The translations under genes were made by a program, and so were the position numbers. Shown piece by piece: positions 1-9,665 of a DNA stretch of 64,000 nt (the first letter of the stretch is position 1; every line of letters begins with the position of its first letter). The notes below the pieces were generated by a model, which saw only the letters and a list, made by a program, of their open reading frames with translations, ran no database searches and was not told where the DNA came from. Source of the stretch: Odiellus spinosus (Eukaryota > Arthropoda > Arachnida > Opiliones > Phalangiidae); contig OY987226.1 in NCBI GenBank assembly GCA_963920705.1, positions 29,100,694 through 29,164,693 of the forward strand. The letters are read 5' to 3'.

Positions 1-364
1 GTAGTGATTAAAATATAAAATTAGGCCCGAGGAAATATCTTCAGAATATGCAGAAATTTGTTTTGTTGGCAAGGGAATACTAAGTAACTCGTAGATATGA
101 TTTGAAAACGTAATGAATGACTACCTTAATACATATCACGTAATTTATTAATGTTACTAATTATTCCACCATCTCACACACACGTGTCTGAACAGAAATG
201 CTGTTTATGAAGTTCTAAATTTTAACATGTCAAGTGTATCGACGGATTCAACTCAATAAAGGTTACATAAAAAAACACAAATAATTGAAAGAGATCCAAA
301 AATGTTATATTGGATAACAAACCAATATTTTACAATTAATGACTTAAAAAGATTCAAAAGGTGT
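1..364. other. AT-rich sequence without a recognisable gene
   Basis: No open frame of note, no RNA gene and no clear repeat until the tandem array that begins near 365. Confidence 0.6.
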
Positions 365-1675
365 GCTTTTGAAATGTACCCGGCACACCATGGTTAAATT
401 AACTTTTAAATTAATTACGTATGGTTGTAGAGGAGGTCGGTCCCTATCATGTCAGTCGAAAAAACCAAGGAATTTGAGGAAATCCAAAAAAATTCAAAAA
501 GTGTGCTCCATTTTTTTAATCGATAAAGCCAGTGTGCTTGGGACTTTAATTAACTTTTTAATTCAAATAATTACGTAGGGTTGTAGAGGAGGTCGGTCCC
601 TATCGTGTCAGTCGAAAAAACCAAGGAATTTGAGGAAATCTAGAAAAATTCAAAAAGTGTGTCCAATTTATTTATCGATAAAACCAGTGTGCTTGGGACT
701 TTAATTAACTTTTTAATTAAAATAATTACGTAGGGTTGTAGAGGAGGTCGGTCCCTATCGTGTCAGTCGAAAAAACCAAGGAATTTGAGGAAATCTAAAA
801 AAATTAAAAAAGTGTGCTCCATTTTTTAATCGATAAAGCCAGTGTGCTTGGGTCTTAATTAACTTTTTAATTAAAATAATTATGTAGGGTTGTAGAGGAG
901 GTCGGTCCCTATCATGTCAGTCGAAAAAAGCACGGAATTTGAGGAAATCTAGAAAAATTCAAAAGGTGTGCTTTTTGAAATGTACCCGGCACACCAGGGT
1001 TAAATTAACTTTTTAATTAAATTAATTACGTAGGGTTGCAGAGGAGGTCGGTCCGTATCATGTCAGTCGAAAAAAAACACGGAATTTGATGAACTCAAAA
1101 AAAATTAAAAAAGTGTGTCCCATTTATTTATCGATAAAGCCAGTGTGCTTGGGCCTTAATTAACTTTTTAATTAAATTAATTACGTAGGGTTGTAGAGGA
1201 GGTCGGTCCCTATCATGTCAGTCGAAAAAAGCAAGGAATTTGAGGAAATCTAGAAAAATTCATCAAAAAGTGCGCCCCATTTTTTAATTGATAAAGCCAG
1301 TGTGCTTGGGCCTCTAATTAACTTTCAAATTAAATTAATTACGTAGGGTTGCTGAGGAGGTCGATCCCTATCATGTCAGTCGAAAAAACCCACGGAATTT
1401 GAGGAAATCTTGAAAAATTAAAAAAGTGTGCCCCATTTAGCCAGTGTGCTTGCGCCTTTAATTAACTTATAAATTAAATTAATTTCGTAGGGTTGAAGAG
1501 GAGGTCTGTCCCTATCATTTCAGTCGAAAAAACCCACGGAATTTGAGGAAATCTTGAAAAATTAAAAAAGTGTGCCCCATTTAGCCAGTGTGCTTGCGCC
1601 TTTAATTAACTTATAAATTAAATTAATTTCGTAGGGTTGAAGAGGAGGTCTGTCCCTATCATTTCAGTCGAAAAA
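365..1675. repeat. tandem array, about nine units of 143-158 bp
   Basis: The phrase GAGGAGGTCGG or a close variant recurs at about 430, 586, 741, 895, 1041, 1196, 1354, 1499 and 1642. Spacing is 143 to 158 bases. Each unit also has a TTAATTAACTTTTTAATT block, GTCAGTCGAAAAAA and a GTGTGCTTGGG block. The last two units are nearly identical, which suggests recent duplication. Open frames inside it (for example 363-578) look accidental. Confidence 0.9.
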
Positions 1676-2507
1676 AATTTGACATGAAAATAACAATTAA
1701 ACATAAAATAGAAATTAGATATCCATACATGTTTATATATTTATTTATATATGCATACATGTTATGTTATTGAATATTTGTTGATATACCTTCCCTAAGA
1801 CTTGGCTTGATTTTAAGTGTCACCCTTTTCGAGGGGTCCCTTTCTGTTTAAACCGCGCAATTACAGTACAAATTGATATTAAAGTATATTTAAATTGAAC
1901 GGTACCTTGTTCTTGATTGGTTTTGTATCGTATAAGCGCCTCAATTATAAGCATATTGTTTTAGGACTATCGCTATAGTACGAGGATGTAGTAGTATAGA
2001 ATTGTAGTAAGGACGGGAGGATTGGGATGAAATGATAGGATCTTCGTAGGATGATAGAAGTGTGCAAGGTGTGCTTGTAACGGTGTGTCAGGTGTGCCAG
2101 TAATGAACAAATAGTCGGGATTACCCCCCGCGAGTGTGCCAATTATGATAAGTGTGCCGGAGTGTGCCCGGGTGTGCTGGTGTGCCTTTTAGGGACTATC
2201 GTAAGAATTTGATAGGCAGTTGATTTTTAAAGCGTTCCAAATGGCTCTACACGCGTGGTAATAACAACCTTTTTGCTCGGCCAAAGGGAACGTATCCGAC
2301 ACAACCGATATATTTTCGTATGTTAAATTTTTTAGTGTTGAAATCTAAACGGCGCGATTTTGCTAAATCGCGAATGATTCGTATCAAACGGAAGTAAATT
2401 GTCTTCAAAGATTCCGGTAATAGGGAAAAAAAGCGAGTATCGCTGCCAGTACCGCCAAGGAACGTCTAGCTAAAAGTCGGGAACTTTCGCTATCGTTCTC
2501 CAATAAT
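1676..2507. other. no gene seen; GTGTGC-rich patch
   Basis: No convincing coding sequence. From about 2058 to 2190 the motif GTGTGC or GTGTGT recurs many times at short irregular spacing, echoing the GTGTGC words of the array upstream. The open frame on the minus strand at 1945-2142 is low-complexity and I do not call it. Confidence 0.5.
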
Positions 2508-2680
2508 CCAGGGCCGCATCAGGCTGTGTTGATTTGGGTTCAATGAGGTATGCTTTAGACGCTAATGGCTTTAAAACCTATTTTGATGGCATTGTCAAAA
2601 AGATGGCAGAGGATGCCCAAGATTGTTCTACCCTATTGGAAGAATTAATCTCGAGAGTTTCTCAAGAAGATAAAGGTTGA
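2508..2680 (+). pseudogene. short coding-like exon, unknown function
   Basis: An open stretch of about 55 codons ends at TGA 2678-2680. It follows a possible splice acceptor (pyrimidine-poor CCAATAATCCAG). It includes a Met codon at 2543 and reads as a helical, charged segment (for example LLEELISRVSQEDKG), which looks more like real protein than the flanking frames. It lies just upstream of the PHD-finger pseudogene on the same strand and may be its 5' part, but the frames do not connect. I do not recognise it. Confidence 0.3.
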
Positions 2681-2687
2681 AATTCAT

Positions 2688-3479
2688 GTGGTACAATCAC
2701 CACTGAATTTAATAGAGGCGCAATCGATTGTTCCAAACGGGGGCCAATCGATTAATCTAACATATTCGATAGCTGCGCCCGAGGCGCAATTTATTGTGGC
2801 TATCGAGAACAATACGATTTTATCGAGGGCTCTCCGATTTCCAATGGATACGCCAACGGTAGTAGAGGAAAAATCGTTTCTCCCGAAGACGGACCAAACG
2901 ATTATTCCGTCACATTCGATTGCTGCACCCGAGGCGCAATCAATTGCGGCTACCGAGAACCAATCGTATCTACCAGAGGCAGTCCAATTTCAAATGGTCA
3001 CGCATACGGCAAAAGAGAAAAAAAAAATTTGGCTAGCAAATTCCCAACTGCTCTCAAAAGCAAATCATTGTCTTGTTTAATAGGGCAAAAAATCATGCGG
3101 ACCGCAAAGAGAAAAAGGATTTAGAGGTTAGTCAAAAAATTAGGACGGAGCGCATAATTAAACCAAAACGGGATGACTGTATGCTTTACCCTCCCCTAAG
3201 AAAAAATAAAAATTGCATTGTGTTTGCCTTAAACCTGCCGATAATACGCCTTATTCCAAGTGTGCAGGGTGTGAAAATGGTTCCATTTTAGATGCGCCGG
3301 TTTACGAGATAGTCCTAATACGACTAATCAGGTTAGAAAAGATAAAACCTTTAAATGTCCCCAATGTCAAAAACCCGCTATGAGGAAAGGAATTCAAAAT
3401 TCTTATCAAAATTGCTGGGTTTCTTCTCTTTTACAAGCTCTGCTCTAGAAGTTATTAGGTTAAATCAGAGAAGCATATC
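2688..3479 (+). pseudogene. broken PHD-finger protein of a virus-like element
   Basis: The first part (2688-3080, 130 codons) is low-complexity with internal repeats: SIAAPEAQ occurs twice and TENQSYLPEA resembles IENNTILSRA. After shifts of frame the region near 3205-3400 shows the spacing of a PHD zinc finger: a CVC pair, KCAGC, then WFHFRCAGL and a closing FKCPQC. PHD fingers bind histone tails, so a chromatin-reading role is the family expectation. About 20 codons further on, in the same frame, NCWVSSLLQALL resembles the catalytic cysteine box of ubiquitin-specific proteases (asparagine before Cys, then Leu-Gln-x-Leu). The gene is broken by at least two frameshifts and ends at TAG 3454. 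A homologous PHD remnant lies on the minus strand at 27.3-27.5 kb beside another PolB, which ties this gene to the polymerase-bearing elements. Confidence 0.55.
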
Positions 3480-3639
3480 CAATAAAATTTTATTAGTTTC
3501 TCCCGAAACTGACTGAGGATTCAATGTCCCCTGTAAAATCTGAAGAAGTTATTCCACTTCTCCGTCTTCTAGAAAAGATTTCGAGGAACAGATTAGGTTT
3601 TGGAACCATGCAAGATCCTCAAGGATTATTAACGAGATG

Positions 3640-4232
3640 AGCTCCCTTAGCATCAAAGGAGATGGCTTAGTCATACTCCCTGTGCTTTTCACTCGATCCA
3701 TATTTTCAGTGGATGATTCGTCCTTTTTCATTGAAAGGGAAGTAGCAGGCTTGACCTGGCTCTTTTAGGTATTTCTATAATCCAGATTATCAATGGATTT
3801 GGTCGTTAATAACATCAAAGGAGATTGCTTAGCCATACTCTCTGTGCTTTTCACTCGATCCATATTTTCAGTGGATGATTCGTCCTTTTTCATTGAAAGG
3901 GAAGTAGCAGGCTTGACCTGTCTACTTGAGGTATTTCTGAAATCCAGATTATCAATGGATTTGGTCGTTAATAGTATCAAAGGAGATGGCTTAGCCATAC
4001 TCTCTGTGCTTTTCACTCGATCCATATTTTCATTGGATGATTCGTACTTTTTCATTGAAAGGGAAGTAGCAGGCTTGACCTGGCTACTTGAGGTATTTCT
4101 GTAATCCAGATTCTCAATGGATTAGGTCATTAATAGCATCAAAGGAGATGTCTTAGCCATACTCTCTGTGCTTTTCACTCGATCCATATTTTCAGTGGAT
4201 GATTCGTCCTTTTTCATCGAAAGGGAAGTAGC
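3640..4232. repeat. tandem repeat, about 3.6 units of about 162 bp, codon-phased on the minus strand
   Basis: The block beginning CACTCGATCCATATTTTC recurs near 3690, 3853, 4015 and 4175. Read on the minus strand the unit is an open 54-codon Ser/Thr/Lys-rich repeat (MKKDESSTENMDRVKSTESM and variants), open for two units at 3765-4055. The period is a multiple of three, so the array probably grew inside a coding sequence. It abuts the C-terminal end of the polymerase fragment at 4232. Confidence 0.8.
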
Positions 4233-4805
4233 AGGATGAAATCACCATCGTATTGAAAGATTATTTCTGGATTGGTAGTGTACCCGTCCACCGGAAAACG
4301 ACCATTTTTCTTCTCACCTTCCAAAGAAAGACTTGTTCGAATTTTTATCCCTCTCTTCTTTCCTTCCCAAGCCAACCATTTCAGAGCCGATTGACTTTGA
4401 TTACATTTATTTCCGTATCCATTCGCGGGAACTACCCCTAGAGTGTATTCTTCCAAATACTTGTGAAGAAAAATATTTGTACACGCACCCGCGATTGTTA
4501 ATGCGTGCATATTCGTCACGTCAAATCCCGTTTCTTCCACAAAGAGTTCCCGAAATTTATCCACTCCTTGTTGTAAAACTTTCACATCCATGATAGTATA
4601 GTATTCCAATTCTTCGCGTAAATTATACACCGGTTGTTTCTTTTTTTCTTCGTACCACTGTAGAAATTCACGATGATTTTTTTCTTTCATATGTTCGGGT
4701 TGAAAATAATTTATCGAAGGGACAGATCCAACATACTCAAGATGGTTTTCATCGTGAAAAATATAGTGGAAAAAGTTGTCTCCTCCTCGAGAGAAAATGT
4801 CGAGG
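4232..4805 (-). pseudogene. protein-primed family B DNA polymerase, central fragment
   Basis: Open from about 4805 to the edge of the 162-bp repeat. The sequence ENHLEYVGSVPSINYFQPEH, followed by YYTIMDVKVLQQGVDKFREL, matches the end of the exonuclease domain, where a Tyr-x3-Asp-Val motif supplies a metal ligand (Exo III type). The later stretch LTIAGACTNIFLHKYL, followed by QSALKWLAWE, is typical of the region between exonuclease and palm in virus- and Polinton-type polymerases (family of IPR004868). Palm motifs A and C are absent because the frame runs into the tandem repeat near 4232. The sequence that should join this to the upstream exonuclease fragment (4810-4995) is missing. It belongs to the same gene as the fragments at 4996-5717 and 5780-6496. 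Confidence 0.75.
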
Positions 4806-4995
4806 GAAACGTTCGAAGCGGTTGAGAAATAAAATTAAATGAATCGATAAATTTAATTTTACAAGTGGGTAAAAAAAATCCTAATAATTTACTTACGTCA
4901 AAAACTACGCTAAATTAAACCAAAATTTTTAGCAAATGGTTTAAAATGAAAAAGGAATCGAATCCTTTACTATTGTGAGCCATTATAGTCACGTT

Positions 4996-5717
4996 TCAAA
5001 GACCGGAAGTTTTTTTTTTCGTTCTTTTTGATTCGTGTTGCGTAAATGTCTCTTTCGTCTGGAACAAGTAAGTTAAGAAACCGCGAAAGATTTGATAATC
5101 GTATTGTCTCTCTTCTTTTTCCATAACACTGACGATTAAAACAGGAACGTGTTCGCCATTTTTGACAATCGATTCCGAATCGAAGTAACACCGACGGTCG
5201 TATTTAGTTATTAACGGCATAACGTAACAATGATTTTTTTTATGTTTAATTAAACAGTTTTGACATTGCATCGAGCATTCATGGTTTTCCGTTATTTCTA
5301 AACCACATTCCAAAAATCTTTTAAAGTTATCGCAAGTACCGTTCATAACATGCGTATCGAAACACACTTGACCTTTAAAATAGCTGATAACATTTCCGAC
5401 ATCTAATCGGCGTTAACTGTTTATTTTCGTGAAAAACGTTTAGGGTTTTACAACGAGTACATTTTACTCTAGTCGCGCACTCATGTTTTTTAATTTCAGG
5501 GTGTGGATGAAATATTTTTAAACATTTTTTACAATATTCCACTTTTTAAAAAGTGAAAGTCTTTTAATACATGAACATGATCATTAACAAGAACGAGAAA
5601 GATTTGTTTTTCTCGAAAAGACCCGACAAAGTAATTTTCCAAGTTATCCAATCTAATCACGATAATCTGGTACTGACATAAATAGTTTTGGAATTGTTGA
5701 ATATTATTCAGAGTCAC
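4996..5717 (-). pseudogene. protein-primed family B DNA polymerase, zinc-rich region and start of exonuclease
   Basis: Fragments in shifted frames. At 5717-5529 QFQNYLCQYQIIVI, then a beta-rich stretch ending DHVHVLKDF, resembles the N-terminal accessory domain of these polymerases. From 5540 to 5395 another frame gives cysteine pairs CKKC, CTRC and CRKC, a likely zinc-binding region. At 5367-4996 more cysteines (CQNC) lead to RRCYFDSESIVKNGEHVP, where the Asp-x-Glu-type segment is the Exo I position (here DSES). The run ends at a lysine-rich stretch near 5000. Several frameshifts make this a pseudogene. The order zinc region then exonuclease is collinear with the fragments on both sides. Confidence 0.7.
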
Positions 5718-5779
5718 GGCTCCGGGTTCGATATTGTCTTTTTGATATAATTCTAATGCTTAATTTTTTTGTAAAGGGT

Positions 5780-6496
5780 GAGCGCTACCTTTAATTTGTC
5801 TGTAATAAGATTTTTCATCGTTTGATAATCTTCGCTTTTTATTCTGTCTTTTTTCATATCTGATATTAGCTAAATAAATTCCAACTACCAGCGCTCTTCC
5901 GAAACATAAATGATCGTTATTTTCAATATAAATATAGTTTTGGGTTTGACTTGAGAAAGCTATCGAAAGGGATAATGTTTCTAGCGTTAAAGGATTTTTG
6001 ACGTGTTCCTACCGGAATATCGCATTGCAGAAAAATTACGTCGAAGGTTAGAGAGGCTTGTAAATGGAAATTTCTATTCGATTGAGCCACATGAGAAATA
6101 TAGCCCCTAGATGACGTTCAGCCGTTAACTCATTCATATTCAAAAATCTTAAATTAATCGGGTTTTCCAATTCATCGGATCGAATACAAAACCGAACTCG
6201 GTTATATCCTTGATAACCTTGTAATAATTCACTCAGGATCGAGTTGATGATACTGAGGAAGGTTTCGTGAACTTCGGTTAGTTTGATTCGATCCAAATTT
6301 TTAAATTTTACTTTAAATTCCAGTTGATGATTCGATCCAAATTTTTAAATTTTACTTTAAATTCCAGTTGATGACATTTATATTTTTGAGACTTTTTATT
6401 CACAATTCGGTCGCAATAATAATATTGTTTCGGGTTATATTTAAGGCTTAAATTGAGAGGTTCATTTTCCTCGTCCGAGGAGCTCGAGATACTCAT
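5780..6496 (-). pseudogene. protein-primed family B DNA polymerase, N-terminal part
   Basis: The start at 6496 (MSISSSSDEENEPLNLSLKY) is followed, after a frame change caused by a 44-bp duplication, by NRVRFCIRSDELENPINLRF and LNMNELTAERHLGAIFLMWL. After a further break comes DHLCFGRALVVGIYLANIR. These blocks are characteristic of the N-terminal domain of the protein-primed PolB genes found in Polinton, adintovirus and bidnavirus-like lineages. It differs clearly from the intron-containing polymerase at 11-13 kb, so the window contains two polymerase lineages. Broken by at least two frameshifts. Confidence 0.7.
6285..6372. repeat. 44-bp direct duplication that shifts the frame of the polymerase
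   Basis: GATTCGATCCAAATTTTTAA and the following bases through CCAGTTGAT occur twice in tandem with period 44. Because 44 is not a multiple of three, the duplication moves the polymerase N-terminus out of frame. It is probably one of the inactivating lesions. Confidence 0.85.
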
Positions 6497-6571
6497 TTTA
6501 AATGTAATATATTTTTAGATTATCCTTATTATACTCCTTTAAGAGATTCTTTGACAAAAAACTCGAACGAT

Positions 6572-6985
6572 TCATACTAAACTCTCGGGAAGTAAACCCT
6601 CGATATCCGAATCTGTTAAACCTCGAAATCTAATGACCGGAGGTAAAGTGGCTTTTTTCAAAGAATATTCATAGACAAAAATATTAGAGTCAGCTTTCGA
6701 GTACGAGACCACATTTGATACGTGTTTAAAATCAGGTTCTTTAAAACATATCATACTCATAATTCCTACTCGGGGTAATAATAAAAAATTAATAAAATTG
6801 GCGTAATCAAAACAATACTTAAAAAATTTAAAAAGAAAATCTTGATCATACAGTTGACCGGATATTCCTTCAAATCGATTAAACTTATCAAAAATATCCA
6901 AAATTTTAAGTGAATTATTTTCTTTAACAAGTTCTGAATATTTAGAAAATATTTCATTTAAAAAATGATCCAAAACATATTCAAG
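6572..6985 (-). pseudogene. unrecognised virus-like gene cut short by the Penelope insertion
   Basis: An open frame of about 137 codons that begins inside the direct repeat flanking the Penelope-like element and ends at 6572. There is no Met codon near its start; the first in-frame Met is internal (MSMICF). The protein is rich in Phe and Asn with no motif I recognise. It is the next gene upstream of the polymerase on the same strand. An in-frame stop lies just upstream of the insertion point in the reconstructed empty site, so it was probably already degraded or begins with an exon I cannot see. Confidence 0.4.
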
Positions 6986-6987
6986 TT

Positions 6988-7230
6988 AATGTAGTAAACG
7001 TTAATTAATGAGACAGATACTTCATGGTTTAAACACCTCAAAATTTAATATTTGGGGAGCTTTCGAGCACACAACGCTCCTTTTCAGACCCAGCTAATAC
7101 TTTAAAAAAATTTTACAAAAACAATTTTTACAGAAAAATATTCAAGGCCAAAAACCGTAACCATGGCGATTTACTTCCTTTTACGTTTCTTATTTGTAAG
7201 ATCGAGAAACGAACCCATATCTCCCCATAG
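6988..7230. repeat. left inverted terminal repeat of the Penelope-like element
   Basis: Reverse complement of 8277-8516 with few or no differences, for example CGAAAGCTCCCCAAATATTA on the right against its complement near 7045. It includes an antisense copy of the last codons of the endonuclease gene. Confidence 0.9.
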
Positions 7231-7288
7231 CTAATCCATTAACCTGTTTGTAAATCTTTCTGTCGAAAGCAAAAAAAGAATTCAGTAG

Positions 7289-8333
7289 GCATAGTTGGGG
7301 AGCCCTTTGTCTCCGATTATCGCAAATTTATATTTGGAAGATTTAGAAAACAATATTTTTATGGATCCTAGTTTAAACCTGGATTCTAAAATAAAGTTAT
7401 GGCGTCGTTTTATGGACGACATTTTAATCGTAAAACCCAAGGATATAGATAACAAAAATCTGTTGGCGTTAATGAATTCGATTGATGACGACATTAAATT
7501 TACCTACGAGGAAGAGGAAAAAGAAGGTATCCCCTTCTTAGACTTGTACCTATCGCGTTCTAATAATCGTATTCAAACGAAAATTTTCCAAAAACCAACA
7601 CACGCGAGGAGTTTTTTTAAATTTTAAGTCGGCCCATCCTCACAGCGTGAAGATAGGCATTGTTAAAAGTCTCAAACATAGAATTGAAACACTGTCAGAC
7701 TTCCCAGACGAGGATAAGACGATTTTTGAAAAACAACTTGTTACTTGTAATTACCCTAAGTCGTTGATAAAGAATATTTTTGCTTTAAACGAGATAAAAT
7801 TACCCAACATTCTCAAAGAGAAAACTAGGTTACCTGTTTTAAGCTTGCCTTATGTTAAGGGGATTTCGGACAAAACTAACAGGCAGTGTAGGGAGTTAGG
7901 AGTAGATCTGGTTTGTAGTAGTTTTGGATCTCTAGGTTCGCTTTTGATTAATAATAAACCAAAAAAGGAGCTTAATGAAATGAGAGGCGTGGTGTATGAA
8001 GTGGGCTGTACGTGTGGACTTAATTACGTGGGAGAAACAAAACGTAGTTTAAATATTAGATTAGGAGAACATCAAAAATGTGTTGGGGAGGCAAACTTAT
8101 CTAATGGTTTGGCTAAGCACATGTGGAACTCTAAAACTGGTCACTCAATCGTTTGGGACAAAGCGAAAGTTATTGCTAAAGAAAAAAACTGGTTTTCCCG
8201 AACATTCATCGAGAGCCTGTATATAAAAGAACGGGGAAAGTTGAATTTGGATGGTGGGAACGTCAACGTCAAAGGATGGGGAGATATGGGTTCGTTTCTC
8301 GATCTTACAAATAAGAAACGTAAAAGGAAGTAA
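7289..8333 (+). pseudogene. Penelope-like reverse transcriptase (C-terminal part) with GIY-YIG endonuclease
   Basis: The first part (7295-7627) has GSPLSPIIANLYLEDLE and the polymerase active-site motif RRFMDDILIV (box C, Asp-Asp). A one-base shift in a run of seven T near 7615 moves the rest to another frame (7647-8333). There, GVVYEVGCTCGLNYVGETKR carries the GIY-YIG-type core (VYEV...LNYVGET), followed by R-x-x-EH and an ENWF..TFIESLYI-type region with the catalytic Glu. The connector between them includes HPHSVKIGIVKSLKHR, usual for Penelope elements. It ends KKRKRK before TAA. Boxes 1 to 3 of the reverse transcriptase are missing, and the Met before GSPLS is replaced by Leu with a small indel upstream. 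It is therefore inactive. Confidence 0.88.
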
Positions 8334-8516
8334 ATCGCCATGGTTACGGTTTTTGGCCTTGAATATTTTTCTGTAAAAATTGTTTTTGTAAAATTTTTTT
8401 AAAGTATTAGCTGGGTCTGAAAAGGAGCGTTGTGTGCTCGAAAGCTCCCCAAATATTAAATTTTGAGGTGTTTAAACCATGAAGTATCTGTCTCATTAAT
8501 TAACGTTTACTACATT
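8277..8516. repeat. right inverted terminal repeat of the Penelope-like element
   Basis: Covers the last codons of the endonuclease gene and its 3' untranslated region; inverted match to 6988-7230. Confidence 0.9.
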
Positions 8517-8614
8517 TATAATTCACCATGGTTAATAAGTTTAATGTTTAAGAATATTCAAGTTAACATTTGTGATATATAAACCGTTAAAATATAATTT
8601 ATTTTTTCTTCTAA

Positions 8615-8986
8615 TTATTTTTTTTCTTTCTCTCCAAAAAGAAAAGTCAAATATATTCTATTAGTTGGTTGAATGTGACAGATACGTCCCCATACATCAC
8701 CATAAAAAAATTGTTTGTATAGATTAAGTTTAATTACGATATCTTGAAAACACGATATAGACCATACATAACTATATCCATAAAAATATTTCCTTTTAAT
8801 AGTCCTACCTGACATTGATATCCAATTAATTTCCTCTAATAACTGTAAATATTTACAATATTCAAAATGATTTCTGTAATTGTTTCTTAAAATGTTTTTG
8901 TTAATTCCGGAGTGAAACAAACGTTTCGTTTGACCGCTTTTCACTACTGCGTTAGTAGCAATAATCGATAAACTTCTAGGGTACAT
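8615..8986 (-). CDS. unrecognised 123-residue virus-like protein
   Basis: The ATG at 8986-8984 shares one base with the TAA stop of the upstream gene (TAATG). The protein is basic, with many aromatic residues (KYFYGYSYVW), and ends GEKEKK. I see no signal peptide, membrane segment or known motif. The segment around LLEEINW and RTIKRKYFYGYSYVW faintly recalls the start of AlkB-type dioxygenases, but no iron-binding HxD is visible, so I do not assign it. It is probably part of the same minus-strand gene series as the polymerase fragments. Confidence 0.5.
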   Translation of the reverse strand: MYPRSLSIIATNAVVKSGQTKRLFHSGINKNILRNNYRNHFEYCKYLQLLEEINWISMSGRTIKRKYFYGYSYVWSISCFQDIVIKLNLYKQFFYGDVWGRICHIQPTNRIYLTFLFGEKEKK

Positions 8987-9665
8987 TACATGGATTTCTT
9001 GACACGTTTTATCGGTGGTTTAAATATTTTTTCAACGTTTTCCCTCATTTCTTTAGCGATCTTAGCAACGATTTTTCGAATTAATTGTCCCTCGGTATTT
9101 TTTTCATTCACCATAAATTTAAGTCTTTTTCCATTAGCAGTCCAAACTTGGCTTAAAAGTTCATCCTTGATAGCATCCCATTCGTAAATCTGTATATCGA
9201 TAAAATAATCCCCTTTCTGAGGTGGTAATGAAATGGAATAGATCTCGGAGTTGGTTTTCACGTCGTATTTGGGAACTATACCGCCTTGATTATTTATCGT
9301 GCTCTCTTCTTGAACTAGCTTAATTTGAGCCTGCTCTTCCAATTTATCATCAATATCAGCGTAATCGGGATATTTCTCGTCAAAATCAGATTTACGCTTA
9401 TCAGAAAGACCAGCCATAACGATTGTCAAGTTGCAAATGCTTGCTCCTTCTTCAGAAACCAGGGGTTTTATAGTCCTCGAGATATAGATCTCCACTGTTC
9501 TAGCGAGCTGATTCTTTCCCAACAAAAAGATTGATGTGTAATTTGAGACAACGCCAGATGGTTCTTGAGAAAAATAACAGATGGTTTTATCTATGAGAGA
9601 GTCTTTTACCAACGGATGGTTTTTTACATCTTTTGGTAATTTAATACAAAGCCAGATGGTTCTTT
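8986..9665 (-). CDS. unrecognised 208-plus-residue virus-like protein with repeat-derived N-terminus
   Basis: Open from about 9665 to TAA 8988-8986. No ATG is seen at the upstream end; the 208-codon part from 9612 begins at TTG, so the true start may be in the repeats or lost. The N-terminal 45 or so codons are copies of the 146/147-bp tandem unit. The middle is a mixed alpha/beta sequence containing LPPQKGDYFIDIQIYEWD. The C-terminus is strongly basic (KPPIKRVKKSM). No known family recognised. It is followed directly by the 123-codon gene with a one-base stop-start overlap. Confidence 0.5.

Larger units (their letters stand above)
6977..8566 (+). mobile_element. Penelope-like retroelement with inverted terminal repeats and 13-bp direct repeat
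   Basis: The element contains the 3' part of a reverse transcriptase and a GIY-YIG endonuclease on the plus strand. ATATTCAAGTTAA occurs at 6977-6989 and again at 8554-8566, a 13-bp target-site duplication. Sequence 6988-7230 is an inverted copy of 8277-8516, covering the end of the endonuclease ORF and the 3' untranslated region. Inverted terminal repeats of this kind are known in Penelope-like elements. Between the right inverted repeat and the duplication are 37 extra bases. The 5' half of the reverse transcriptase is missing, so this is a truncated copy that landed in the virus-like element. Confidence 0.88.

Noticed and set aside
363-578. 71-codon ORF inside the 150-bp array
   Set aside because: Composition follows the repeat unit; frame not kept between units.
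7282-7494. Minus-strand ORF opposite the reverse transcriptase
   Set aside because: Antisense of a well-supported RT frame with the Asp-Asp motif.
8141-8341. Minus-strand ORF at the end of the Penelope element
   Set aside because: Antisense of the GIY-YIG region and present only because of the inverted repeat.
8615-8986. AlkB-like dioxygenase
   Set aside because: Only a vague resemblance around YGYSYVW; no HxD iron site or C-terminal Arg motif visible.
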